NCBI GenBank assembly: GCA_900470285.1
Contig: UCAG01000001.1
Location: 1-64,000 of the forward strand
Reading direction: 5' to 3'
From: Hyphomicrobiales bacterium
GTDB taxonomy: Bacteria > Pseudomonadota > Alphaproteobacteria > Rhizobiales > Rhizobiaceae
Length of the DNA stretch: 64,000 nucleotides
Positions 36,247 to 44,925 of the stretch are shown here, piece after piece (the stretch's first letter is position 1; the number at the start of each line of letters is the position of its first letter). The position numbers and the translations under genes are program-made. Under the pieces are notes generated by a model. It searched no databases. It saw only the letters and a program-made list of their open reading frames with translations, and had not been told where the DNA came from.

Positions 36247-37467
36247 ATGCACTCAGACAAGTCGCTGCATAATGAAGGGTCTGCTTTGTTCGATACGATA
36301 AAACGTATACGAGAAAAAAACGCTCAGCTTTTCTGCGGCTCAGCTATCATTCTCGCTTTAAGTATCAGTGGCTGCACCACGTCCTCCGGCACATCCCTGC
36401 TGGAAAGCGTCGCCAATGACACGACTCTGGCGGAAAATAAAACCGGCGATTCCGCTTCGGATACTCCGGCGGCAAACACAGCTTCCGCAGCAACTGCTAC
36501 AGCAAAAACTGCTCCTGCCTCGGCTACAGCAACAGAAGCGACAAAGCAGACTGCTGACGCACCAACGGAAAAACCGGTACAGGTTGCCTTGGCTGATACA
36601 GCGACCGCCGCGACCAATCAGATTGTACAAGCGCCGGAAGCCGCAACACCCGCCGAACAACCAAGCACGCTGGCTGCACTTTTCGGCACACGAAACAAGC
36701 CTACTGCTGCTTTAGCAGCGATTCCGCAGGCAGAAGCCGCTTCACCGGCAACAAGTCAGGCAAAGCCGCAAGACAATGCAGCTCAGGCTGAAACTGCCAA
36801 TCCGGATGCTACCGCAAGAACCGCACAGCCCCCTGCAACCGACAGAACAAGCCAAAGCGCAGGAGCGGCAGCCCGTCTTTTCTCACCGGGCAAAAACAGT
36901 GTGCGCGGCACCGGCAAACAGGAAGCAACGGTAACCGCCTCCGCTACCCCTAAAAGAGCAGGCGATTATAATTATACGCTGCCGGGTGTACGTGCGAATG
37001 GCGGTGTAGAAATCCGCCACAGCAATAAAGTGTTCGACGAAAGCGATATTGATCTCGATGAAGACGATTTCAGCGCGCCGGTAACACTCGCCTCCGCAGG
37101 TGGCATGGCGCGTCTTGCACCGAACGGGCTGCGCACCCAGCATTCTAGCGTACAGGTTTCTTGTCTGAAACCGCAGCTGGTTTCAATGATCAAGCGCCTT
37201 GAAAGCCACTACCGTAAACCGGTTGTCATCACATCCGGTTATCGCAGCCCCGCACATAACCGCTCCGTCAGCGGTGCTAAACGCTCACTGCATATGTCCT
37301 GCGCCGCAGCTGACCTGCAGATTCCGGGCGTTTCAAAGTGGGAAATTGCCCGTCAGGTGCGTACATGGCCAGGCCGTGGTGGCGTCGGCACCTATTGCCA
37401 TACAGAATCAATTCACATTGATGTCGGCCCTGAGCGTGACTGGAACTGGCGCTGCCGCCGCGGTTAA
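36247..37467 (+). CDS. Lipoprotein with C-terminal M15-type peptidase domain
   Basis: 406 aa. A membrane-targeting segment ends LALSISGCTTS, a lipobox about 43 residues from the start; the N-terminal region before it is long for a signal peptide, so translation may start further in. Residues about 60-245 are low-complexity Ala/Thr/Pro. The last 110 residues are a peptidase M15A/DUF882 fold: VITSGYRSPAHNR, His349 and Asp356 in SLHMSCAAADL, and HTESIHIDVGP (His390). Such domains cut peptidoglycan crosslinks or bind the wall. The substrate here is unproven. Confidence 0.78.
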   Translation: MHSDKSLHNEGSALFDTIKRIREKNAQLFCGSAIILALSISGCTTSSGTSLLESVANDTTLAENKTGDSASDTPAANTASAATATAKTAPASATATEATKQTADAPTEKPVQVALADTATAATNQIVQAPEAATPAEQPSTLAALFGTRNKPTAALAAIPQAEAASPATSQAKPQDNAAQAETANPDATARTAQPPATDRTSQSAGAAARLFSPGKNSVRGTGKQEATVTASATPKRAGDYNYTLPGVRANGGVEIRHSNKVFDESDIDLDEDDFSAPVTLASAGGMARLAPNGLRTQHSSVQVSCLKPQLVSMIKRLESHYRKPVVITSGYRSPAHNRSVSGAKRSLHMSCAAADLQIPGVSKWEIARQVRTWPGRGGVGTYCHTESIHIDVGPERDWNWRCRRG

Positions 37468-37492
37468 AAAACACAAACAGGCAAATCATTTT

Positions 37493-37529
37493 ACAGGCCG
37501 GATCAATTATTTGATTCCGGCCTGTCTAC
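37493..37529 (+). terminator. Terminator after the M15 lipoprotein gene
   Basis: ACAGGCCGG / CCGGCCTGT with a 15-base loop (itself partly paired), followed by CTACATTTTT, 26 bp after the stop. Confidence 0.7.
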
Positions 37530-37741
37530 ATTTTTACGCCGGCCGGTGATTTGTACAGCTGATTTGCATTTCACTGCAGGCGAAACCACACCAAATCGCA
37601 CAACGATTTCCGCCCCCCTGCGCTAAACATTTAATTTGGCACAACAAAATCATCATTTCAGTGACTTTATTCACAGGCGAAACGCTGCCAAATGAAAAAA
37701 ATCTGCATTTTTCTCAAATTTCTTATTTTACCCACTTGCAC

Positions 37742-37770
37742 GATAAATATCATGCCGCTATAAGCCGGTT
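37742..37770 (+). promoter_or_regulatory. Promoter of the first tRNA-Glu gene
   Basis: TTGCAC, a 17-nt spacer and TATAAG lie just before tRNA-Glu, starting at about 37736. The second tRNA-Glu has the matching pair TTGCGT-N17-TATACA. Both follow a shared TTTCTTATTTT block. Confidence 0.6.
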
Positions 37771-37779
37771 CACCAGCAG

Positions 37780-37854
37780 GCGCCCATCGTCTAGCGGTTA
37801 GGACAGCGCCCTTTCACGGCGCAGACAGGGGTTCGATTCCCCTTGGGCGTACCA
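37780..37854 (+). tRNA. tRNA-Glu (anticodon TTC), copy 1
   Basis: 75 nt with encoded CCA. The acceptor GCGCCCA pairs with TGGGCGT (a G-T first pair), the anticodon loop CTTTCAC gives TTC and the T-arm is GGGGTTCGATTCCCC. It is identical to the copy at 38094. Confidence 0.95.
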
Positions 37855-38093
37855 TCTTCTCCAAGCTGATGAAGATGAATGATCTCAGGGTCAAACACAA
37901 TTCTCCCCATTTTTGAATTAAATAAATCTGTCAGAACCCGACTGCATATTGCACTTTAATCCGTGACGATTCTGATTTCAGTTGTTTCGTCGGTTTTTCA
38001 TAAGCATCAGATTTTTTTCACATATTTTGCAATTTTTCTTATTTTCCCTCTTGCGTATCAAATACAGCTTAGCTATACAGCGCTCACCGGCAG

Positions 38094-38168
38094 GCGCCCA
38101 TCGTCTAGCGGTTAGGACAGCGCCCTTTCACGGCGCAGACAGGGGTTCGATTCCCCTTGGGCGTACCA
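38094..38168 (+). tRNA. tRNA-Glu (anticodon TTC), copy 2
   Basis: Same 75-nt sequence as copy 1, 239 bp downstream, with its own promoter-like TTGCGT-N17-TATACA ending about 18 bp before the gene. The region between the copies shows no other gene. It precedes sfsA. Confidence 0.95.
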
Positions 38169-38260
38169 TTTCTCTTCAGGAGAAACATCAATACCGGAAC
38201 AAACCTCTCAGAATAAAATTTCAGTTTTGCATTCAGATGAAGTCTGATCTATGCAGAAAC

Positions 38261-38965
38261 ATGCTTTTTCCCTCCCCCCTCGTTCGCGGCACATTATTGC
38301 AGCGCTATAAACGCTTTCTCGCTGATATACGGCTTGATAGCGGCGAATCTATTACTGCCTCGGTTCCCAATACCGGCTCTATGCGCGGACTGACCACACC
38401 AGGCTCTGAAGCATGGCTCAGCGTCTCCGACAGTCCGACACGTAAATATGCCCATACACTGCAAATTGTGCGCGCCGACGACACTTTGGTTGGAATCAAT
38501 ACCGGCCTGCCGAATAAAATCGCTGAAGAGGCAATTCTCTCCGGCATGATTCCCGAACTCTCCGGCTTCACCACTCTGAAACGTGAACAAAAATACGGGC
38601 AGAATTCCCGTATTGATTTATTGCTGCTTGGAGAAAGCGGTCAGCAGACCTATGTAGAGGTCAAGAATGTGCATTTTAAGCGCACAGGACAACTGGCAGA
38701 GTTTCCCGATAGCGTAACCGCCCGCGGCGCCAAACATCTCGTTGAACTCAGCGAGATGGTCAAAGCCGGTCATCGTGGTGTGATGGTTTTCGTTATCCAG
38801 CGTCAGGATTGCGATTCTTTATCGATCTGCGGCGATCTCGATCCTGTTTATGCCGCTGCATTTGCGAATGCGCGGCAGCATGGGGTTGAGGCTTACGCAA
38901 TTCGGTGCCAAATAAGTCCTGAATCAATTATCGCGGATCAGACGGTACCCGTTCTGACCCTGTAA
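38261..38965 (+). CDS. sfsA: SfsA family protein (sugar fermentation stimulation protein homologue)
   Basis: 234 aa. SfsA signatures are visible: [32 protein letters not shown] and the nuclease-like [11 protein letters not shown] with [14 protein letters not shown]. coli SfsA was named for an effect on maltose genes and is proposed to bind DNA; the molecular role is still uncertain, and the PD-(D/E)xK-like motif hints at nucleic acid action. A longer frame reaching back to 37982 translates through the second tRNA-Glu and cannot be the real start; ATGs at 38237 and 38261 remain. map follows 80 bp later. Confidence 0.9.
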   Translation: MLFPSPLVRGTLLQRYKRFLADIRLDSGESITASVPNTGSMRGLTTPGSEAWLSVSDSPTRKYAHTLQIVRADDTLVGINTGLPNKIAEEAILSGMIPELSGFTTLKREQKYGQNSRIDLLLLGESGQQTYVEVKNVHFKRTGQLAEFPDSVTARGAKHLVELSEMVKAGHRGVMVFVIQRQDCDSLSICGDLDPVYAAAFANARQHGVEAYAIRCQISPESIIADQTVPVLTL

Positions 38966-39045
38966 ATTTTTGCCCTGCGGGATTCGCAAGGCAACCACTC
39001 CCAGTACAGCATTGCTGCTGTCCTAACATATATACGGATCACCCG

Positions 39046-39873
39046 ATGGTAACCTATGTCAACGCCGACAGCGCCCCGATTAAATATACAGGCCAGATCA
39101 AGCTTTACGGGCCTGAAGGTTTTGCAGCCATGCGCAAGGTCTGCGCAATCACGTCCGAATGTCTTGATGCACTGAATGATGTTATCAAACCGGGCGTTAC
39201 CACCAATGAGATCGACCGTTTTGTTTTTGAATTCGGTGCAGATCGCGGTGTTGTACCTGCCACACTGAACTATCGCGGCTATACAAAAAGCTCCTGCACC
39301 TCGATCAACCATGTTGTTTGTCACGGTATCCCAGATGACAAACCGCTGCGTGAAGGCGATATCGTCAATATCGACATCACCTTCCTGCAGGATGGCTGGT
39401 ACGGCGATTCAAGCCGGATGTATGCAGTCGGCCAGATCAAGCGCGCTGCAGAGCGATTGATGGAAGTTACCTATGAAAGCCTGCTACGCGGTATTGCAGC
39501 CGTGAAGCCCGGTGCAAAAACTGGTGCAATCGGTGCCGCCATTCAGGCCTATGTGGAATCAGAGCGCTGCTCTGCCGTGCGCGATTTCTGTGGTCACGGT
39601 GTTGGCCAGCTTTTCCACGATGCACCGAATATTCTGCACTATGGTAAAGCAACAGACGGTGTTGAAATGCGTGAAGGCATGATCTTCACTATTGAGCCAA
39701 TGATCAATCTCGGCAAGCCGGATGTGAAAGTGCTGAAAGACGGCTGGACAGCCGTGACTCGTGACCGCTCGCTGACAGCGCAATATGAGCATACCATCGG
39801 CGTCACCAAAGACGGTTGCGAAATCTTCACGCTATCGCCAAAAGATATTTTCTACACAACGACTTCAAAATAA
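39046..39873 (+). CDS. map: Type I methionine aminopeptidase
   Basis: 275 aa, cytoplasmic. It removes N-terminal Met from new proteins. The five metal ligands lie in VNIDITFLQDG (Asp), WYGDSSRMY (Asp), GHGVGQLFHDAPN (His), FTIEPMINLG (Glu) and QYEHTIGVT (Glu); the substrate His is in NHVVCHGIPDD. It continues from sfsA on the same strand. In related genomes radC follows map; here about 5 kb with a vitamin B6 cluster intervenes. Confidence 0.95.
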   Translation: MVTYVNADSAPIKYTGQIKLYGPEGFAAMRKVCAITSECLDALNDVIKPGVTTNEIDRFVFEFGADRGVVPATLNYRGYTKSSCTSINHVVCHGIPDDKPLREGDIVNIDITFLQDGWYGDSSRMYAVGQIKRAAERLMEVTYESLLRGIAAVKPGAKTGAIGAAIQAYVESERCSAVRDFCGHGVGQLFHDAPNILHYGKATDGVEMREGMIFTIEPMINLGKPDVKVLKDGWTAVTRDRSLTAQYEHTIGVTKDGCEIFTLSPKDIFYTTTSK

Positions 39874-39876
39874 AAA

Positions 39877-39908
39877 ATGGCCGCGATATCTCCCGATATC
39901 GTGGCCAT
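39877..39908 (-). terminator. Terminator between map and pdxY
   Basis: ATGGCCGCGATATC / GATATCGTGGCCAT with a four-base loop. The T run is on the minus side (TTTTTTATTTT), so it suits the end of the benE-pdxY transcript, after the family 3 repeat has been transcribed. Confidence 0.7.
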
Positions 39909-39923
39909 GATCCTGCATTAAAT

Positions 39924-40154
39924 GTCTGAATCAAAAAGCGGCAGACGCCAGCGAAAATGGTGATTTGCGAGCACCGGAACGGAGCGTACTTCTGCATAAT
40001 CCTTTCACATATTGATGAAAGATAAGATTATGCAGCAACTAAAGTTCATGGCGGCCTTTGCACGTCCTACGGACGTGCGGCGCCATGTGTACGTGAGTAC
40101 CGGAGCACAGAAAATTGCCATTTGCAGCCAAGTCGGGCGACTTTTAGATCAGAC
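39924..40154 (-). repeat. Family 3 repeat, copy 3, interrupted at its apex
   Basis: Ends GTCTGAATCAAAAAG and CTTTTAGATCAGAC with the family 3 core on both sides. Between GCGTACTT (to 39991) and TGTACGTGAG (from 40088), where other copies have a two- to four-base apex, there are 96 extra bases. Its right end encodes the last codons and stop of pdxY on the minus strand. Confidence 0.82.
39992..40087 (+). repeat. Diverged family 2-like element nested in the family 3 apex
   Basis: Same plan as family 2: an AT-rich hairpin (CTGCATAATC...GATTATGCAG), a linker CAACTAAAGTT, then a GC-rich hairpin CATGGCGGCCTTTGCACGTCC / GGACGTGCGGCGCCATG (each arm given short). The CCTTTG strand asymmetry of family 2 is kept, but the closing TAGAGC/GCTCTA pair is replaced by CATGGC/GCCATG, so pairing is conserved while sequence is not. 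Confidence 0.65.
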
Positions 40155-40983
40155 ATTCAATCGCACTCCCCAACTGCATCTCATGTTCGCCTTGCTCAGC
40201 AGTGCGCTCGACAACGTTGAGCACGGTTGACGCGGCATTGCGGGCAGCTTCGGCCAAAGTACTGCCATGCGCCAGATTAGCGGTCAGCAGGCCGGTGAAC
40301 AGATCACCGGTTCCCACCGGTACAATCGGCACACGCGGCGAAGTCAACCGCGTCTCTTCCGCGCCTTCAAACACCACATTCTCCAATGAGCCATAGGGCG
40401 TATCGGGAAACACACAGCCCGTTGCCACCAGTCGCGCATTGTTTAATGCCTGTATCTGACGCACCTTTTCCTTCAAAATATCGAAATATGAAATCTCGCT
40501 GCCGGTGATCAGCCCGACTTCGAACTGATTGGGCGTCAGCAGATCAGCCAGCGGCACCAGCTCATTGATGATACATTCCATCACCTGATCGGCCACGAAT
40601 ACGCCTAAGCCCGTATCGCCCATCACCGGATCACAAATATAGATGATATCAGGATTGATCTTGCGCGCCCGTTTGACAAAATCCGCCACAACCTCGCCAT
40701 TGGCACGCGATCCCAGATAACCGGAAACAATATAACGGCTGGTGCTGATCAGTCCGCGCTCTTCCACGCCGCGCAGCAGGTCACTCACCAGTTCCGGCTC
40801 CAGCACACGCCCGCGCATGGTTTCATAACCCGGATGGTTGGAGAGCAATGTCGTCGGCACGGCAGCAACATTCAGTCCCCGCGCCTGCATTGGCAGCACC
40901 GCAGCACTGTTGCCGACATGGCCATAAACAACCTGACTTTGAATCGAAATGACCGAGGTCTGCATTGATAACGGGAACGACAT
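40144..40983 (-). CDS. pdxY: Pyridoxal kinase
   Basis: 279 aa, ribokinase-like. It phosphorylates pyridoxal to PLP. Motifs are SIQSQVVYGHVGNSAAVLP at the substrate site, YICDPVMGDTGLGVFV, LTPNQFEVGLITG and the anion-hole VPVGTGDLFTGLLTANL. It is the second gene after benE, with overlapping stop and start (TAATG). The final residues Cys-Leu-Ile and the stop codon are encoded by the end of the adjoining family 3 repeat. Confidence 0.93.
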   Translation of the reverse strand: MSFPLSMQTSVISIQSQVVYGHVGNSAAVLPMQARGLNVAAVPTTLLSNHPGYETMRGRVLEPELVSDLLRGVEERGLISTSRYIVSGYLGSRANGEVVADFVKRARKINPDIIYICDPVMGDTGLGVFVADQVMECIINELVPLADLLTPNQFEVGLITGSEISYFDILKEKVRQIQALNNARLVATGCVFPDTPYGSLENVVFEGAEETRLTSPRVPIVPVGTGDLFTGLLTANLAHGSTLAEAARNAASTVLNVVERTAEQGEHEMQLGSAIECLI

Positions 40984-42218
40984 TACTTTACTCCTTCTTT
41001 GGCAGCGACCAGCGCTTCACGATCCCGCTTCGGTAACTGTCCGTTGAGCAGAATATAGGCAACCAGACCAATCACTAGCCCCCAAAATGCCCCGCCAATC
41101 CCCAACAGATTAATATTGGCAGCGGAGGCCAGAAAGGTGATCAATGCCGCTTCACGGGTTTTCGGATCAGCCAGCGCCCCTGCCAGACTTCCGCCAATGG
41201 TGCCAAGCAGAGCAAGGCCAGCCAGCGTGGTGATGAATGTTGCCGGAAAAGCCATGAAGACCGCAGCAAGTGTGACACCGAACACACCGACAAGCACATA
41301 GAAGCAACCTGCCGCGATACCGGCAATCCAGCGCTTGCGCGGATCTTCATGCGCTTCGCGGCCTGTAGCAATCGCAGCAGTAATCGCCGCAATATTAAAA
41401 GCATGGGAGCCGAATGGTGCCATGATCAACGAGCCGAGGCCGGTAACAGTGACAATCGGATTGGCACTGGTTTTAAAGCCGTCATTCCGCAACACCAGCA
41501 TGCCCGGCATATATTGGCCGGTCAGCGTGATGAGGAACAGCGGCAGGGCAACGCTCAGCAATGCATTCAGCGAAAAGACCGGCATTGTAAACACCGGAAC
41601 AGCCAGAGTGAGGCTCAAATTGGAGAAATCCACGCGCCCCTGCACCAGTAGAAAACCAATACCCAGCACCAATATCCCAACCACCGCATAGCGGGCAGTA
41701 AAGCGTTTGAGCAAAACATAAGCGACGATCAGCCCGCCAACGAGCAACGGGTCAATGGTGGCACCACCAAAGGCACCAATACCGAATTGCAGCAAAATAC
41801 CGGCCAGCAAACCGGAAGCGATACTGGCAGGAATAAGTCGGATCACTTTCTCGAATGTACCGGAAAGCCCCAGCACGACAAAAGCAAGCGCCGAGATAAT
41901 ATAAGCACCGACTGCCTCCGCATAAGGCGTTGTGGCCAGTGCAGTGACCAGAAAAGCCGCCGCCGGTGTTGACCATGCAGTGATGATCGGCTCACGAAAA
42001 TACCAGCTCAGCATCAGCCCTGTCACACCGACACCGATAGACACAGACCACACCCATGACGCAGTCAGTTCAGGGCTGAGACCGGCAACCTTTGCCGCCT
42101 GAAAAACGAAAATAAAAGTTCCCCCGTAATTGACAATCACAGAAATCAGCCCTGCAACAATAGGATGGGGCAGATCGCTGAAGCGCAACGGAGACGGTGG
42201 CGGAATAGTCTGGGACAT
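40983..42218 (-). CDS. BenE-family transporter, possible pyridoxal importer
   Basis: 411 aa with about 12 hydrophobic segments, BenE family of proton symporters (benzoate type): SVIVNYGGTFIFVFQAAK, ITAWSTPAAAFLVTA and SGLLAGILLQFGIGAFGG. There are no aromatic catabolic genes nearby. Instead it is translationally coupled to pdxY, divergent from a MocR-type PLP-binding regulator and near yggS, so the cargo is more likely a B6 vitamer than benzoate. That substrate is an inference from context; the family assignment is firm. Confidence 0.85.
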   Translation of the reverse strand: MSQTIPPPSPLRFSDLPHPIVAGLISVIVNYGGTFIFVFQAAKVAGLSPELTASWVWSVSIGVGVTGLMLSWYFREPIITAWSTPAAAFLVTALATTPYAEAVGAYIISALAFVVLGLSGTFEKVIRLIPASIASGLLAGILLQFGIGAFGGATIDPLLVGGLIVAYVLLKRFTARYAVVGILVLGIGFLLVQGRVDFSNLSLTLAVPVFTMPVFSLNALLSVALPLFLITLTGQYMPGMLVLRNDGFKTSANPIVTVTGLGSLIMAPFGSHAFNIAAITAAIATGREAHEDPRKRWIAGIAAGCFYVLVGVFGVTLAAVFMAFPATFITTLAGLALLGTIGGSLAGALADPKTREAALITFLASAANINLLGIGGAFWGLVIGLVAYILLNGQLPKRDREALVAAKEGVK

Positions 42219-42286
42219 AAGGCAGGCTTTCTAATATGGCTGCGGCTCTGCCGGTTCTGTGTAAAGCGGCAGATTGCAGGTTCGTC

Positions 42287-43846
42287 ATGATGCGCTTGAC
42301 TTTTAACCCGCAAATGGTCTGTTATCTCCCTCCACTTATCGCATCGGAACCAGACCAATTGTTCAGGCACTCCCAACTTGAATCTGTCAAAGCATGGATC
42401 ACCCATCCGGCGAATGCCGCAATGCCACTTCATGCACGCATACAGCGCGCCATCCGTCAGCTGATCGTCAACGGGGCTTTGGTACCGGGAAAACCGCTTC
42501 CCGCCTCCCGTGCTTTGGCCGCATCACTGGACGTATCACGTGATACAATTGAGGCTGCCTACAGCCAGCTTCATGCCGAAGGCTTTATTGAGCGTCGCGT
42601 CGGCAGCGGTAGTTTTGTGGCTGAGATGACTGACTTCTCTGCGGGACGCAGGCTTTCTCAACGGGATGCATTGTCACGCAATCAGGCACCCAACTTAAGC
42701 AAGCGCGGCAATGCCATGTTTCGCAACGGCGGTGTGCGTGAACAGCTGATTCCCCGCCCCTTTGCACCGGGTTTACCGGAAACCCGTAGTTTTCCGATCC
42801 AGCTCTGGGAACGGTTAGAGCGGCAGGTCCTCAAAGAAACCGGCACACAGGCACTTCTGCATGGCAATCCGCAAGGCACAGAACCGCTGCGCCGTGCAAT
42901 TGCCGATTATGTCAATCTGGAACGCGGCGCACGCGCTACGGCCGACCGTGTGCTGGTGCTAACCAGTTCGCAACAGGCACTCACACTCTGCGCCAATATG
43001 TTGCTGGATGCAGGCGACAGTATTTTCATTGAAGATCCGGTCTATTACGGCGCCCGCAGAGCTTTTGATGCCGCTGGTCTGATCCCTGTCCCCGTTGCCG
43101 TCGACCGGCAGGGCATTGTTGCCGAGCATATTCTCGAAGACCCGCTCAGAGCCAAGGCTGTCTTTCTCACCCCGTCCCATCAGTTTCCGACCGGTGCAAC
43201 ACTGGCTTTGGACAGGCGTCTGGCCTTGATTGAATGGGCATCCCGTCATCAGGCATGGATTATCGAAGACGATTATGACAGCGAGTTTCGCTATACCGGC
43301 AAACCAACAGCCTGTGTGCAGGGGCTCGATCCCCATGACCGCACCATCTATATCGGTACTTTCACCAAATCTCTGTTCCCGGGCCTGCGTATCGGTTACA
43401 TCGTGCTGCCGCCACAACTGGTTAAACCTATGACGACTGCGCGCACCCTGCTCGACGGCCACACAGCTTCACTTGCACAGCTTACCCTTGCCCGCTTTAT
43501 GGAAGGCGGGCATTTCGGTGCCCATATCCGCACCATGCGCAATATCTATGCAGAGCGGCTTGAGGTTCTCACAAGGCTTGTCACGACACATCTGAGCGAA
43601 TTTATCGAGCCGCGTGTGCCGATCGGCGGTCTGCAAATGCCGTGCCTGCTGACCTGCGAAATATCTGAGCGTGCAGCCATTGATGCTGCAAGACGCGTTG
43701 GTGTTGAACTGCTGGGGCTCTCTCCGCTGCATGCATCCGGCACCGGCAAAGCCGGATTTCTGATGGGCTTTGCAGCCTATACACCGGCAGAACTGGAAAC
43801 CGCCGTTAAAAAACTTAAAACAGCTTTTCAGAACATCAAAATCTGA
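42287..43846 (+). CDS. MocR/PdxR-type GntR regulator with aminotransferase domain
   Basis: About 519 aa. A GntR winged helix (residues about 45-105: PLHARIQRAIRQLIVNGAL, RALAASLDVSRDTIEAAYSQL) is joined by a linker to a fold-type I aminotransferase domain with the PLP lysine in TFTKSLFPGLRIGY. MocR proteins sense PLP or its aldimines; the PdxR and PtsJ branches control B6 salvage. It is divergent from benE-pdxY, the expected target. Start is uncertain: ATGs at 42236, 42287, 42290 and 42314 are possible. Confidence 0.88.
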   Translation: MMRLTFNPQMVCYLPPLIASEPDQLFRHSQLESVKAWITHPANAAMPLHARIQRAIRQLIVNGALVPGKPLPASRALAASLDVSRDTIEAAYSQLHAEGFIERRVGSGSFVAEMTDFSAGRRLSQRDALSRNQAPNLSKRGNAMFRNGGVREQLIPRPFAPGLPETRSFPIQLWERLERQVLKETGTQALLHGNPQGTEPLRRAIADYVNLERGARATADRVLVLTSSQQALTLCANMLLDAGDSIFIEDPVYYGARRAFDAAGLIPVPVAVDRQGIVAEHILEDPLRAKAVFLTPSHQFPTGATLALDRRLALIEWASRHQAWIIEDDYDSEFRYTGKPTACVQGLDPHDRTIYIGTFTKSLFPGLRIGYIVLPPQLVKPMTTARTLLDGHTASLAQLTLARFMEGGHFGAHIRTMRNIYAERLEVLTRLVTTHLSEFIEPRVPIGGLQMPCLLTCEISERAAIDAARRVGVELLGLSPLHASGTGKAGFLMGFAAYTPAELETAVKKLKTAFQNIKI

Positions 43847-43965
43847 AATTTCAAATGGCCTGCCCATGAATTCAAAAGTGGCCGGTCCAAGCCAGCCATT
43901 TCTACACTATGCTCTGTGTCGTATTTTGCCTGCACTCAAGGCAGCACGACTGAAAGACACATGAC

Positions 43966-44769
43966 ATGGATCAGCTGCTCACCACCCTTTCTGCCGAAGA
44001 TATTGCCCGCTTTGGTGAAACACCCGCAATTCGCTTTGCGGAGAATTTGCAGCTGGTTCAGGAGCGTATTGCAGCAGCGGCTTTACGCAGTGGCCGCAAA
44101 CCGGAAGATGTGCGTCTTCTGCCTGTTACCAAAACAGTACCGGCACATATTCTGCGCTACGCTTTTGCTGCGGGGATCACTGATTTTGGCGAGAACAAAC
44201 TTCAGGAAGCCCGCGATAAATGTGAGAAACTCGATGATCTTGCGATTAACTGGAGCATTATCGGCCATCTCCAGACCAATAAGGTCAAATATCTCATACG
44301 TTTCGCCACAGAGTTTCATGCGCTCGACAGTATCCGCCTTGCGGAAGAGCTGAATCGCCGGCTTGAAAATGAAAACAAAGATCTGGATGTCTTTGTGCAG
44401 GTCAATACATCCGGGGAGATCAGCAAATATGGCCTTCATCCCGATGATCTGCTGCCATTCATTGAGCGTCTGCCGGATTATCCGCGCCTGAAACCGCGCG
44501 GCCTCATGACCCTTGCTTTGTTCAGCTCTGATCTTGATAAAGTGCGCCCTTGCTTCCGGCTACTGCGCAAACTGCGCGATCAAGTGGCACAGCGCCATTC
44601 CGGCATCACCAAACTCTCTATGGGTATGTCCGGCGATTTCGAAGCGGCGATTGAAGAAGGCGCAGATATTGTCCGCGTCGGTCAGGCAATCTTTGGCCCA
44701 AGGCCGACAGCTGATGCATATTACTGGCCGGGTCTGACAGACACAACGCAGGAACCGGCGCAGCCATAG
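43966..44769 (+). CDS. YggS family PLP-binding protein (PLP homeostasis)
   Basis: 267 aa, a single alanine-racemase-like barrel without the second racemase domain. The PLP lysine is in LLPVTKTVPA (about Lys46), with FGENKLQEA, WSIIGHLQTNKVKY, VQVNTSGEISKYG and LSMGMSGDFEAAIEEGADIVRVG. YggS/PLPBP buffers PLP and affects amino-acid and keto-acid pools. It lies 119 bp after the MocR gene on the same strand and extends the B6 theme of this cluster. N-terminus is somewhat longer than E. coli YggS. Confidence 0.92.
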   Translation: MDQLLTTLSAEDIARFGETPAIRFAENLQLVQERIAAAALRSGRKPEDVRLLPVTKTVPAHILRYAFAAGITDFGENKLQEARDKCEKLDDLAINWSIIGHLQTNKVKYLIRFATEFHALDSIRLAEELNRRLENENKDLDVFVQVNTSGEISKYGLHPDDLLPFIERLPDYPRLKPRGLMTLALFSSDLDKVRPCFRLLRKLRDQVAQRHSGITKLSMGMSGDFEAAIEEGADIVRVGQAIFGPRPTADAYYWPGLTDTTQEPAQP

Positions 44770-44925
44770 AACAAATTTAAGAAATATAATCAAATACTTA
44801 AATTGTTAAACTGTTTCTTTAAACCCATTTTCCGATAGACCATTCTGACATTTTCCGTTTAATCTGTAAGCGGAAACCGCTCATCCCGACGGTAGCCATC
44901 TGTGCATTCGGGGGCACATTGCAGT

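Noticed and set aside
37982-38260. N-terminal extension of SfsA
   Set aside because: The frame is open back to 37982 only because it translates the second tRNA-Glu; homologous protein sequence begins near 38261.
40983-42218. Benzoate degradation locus
   Set aside because: The transporter is of the BenE family, but no ring-cleaving or benzoate dioxygenase gene is nearby; the neighbours are all B6-related.
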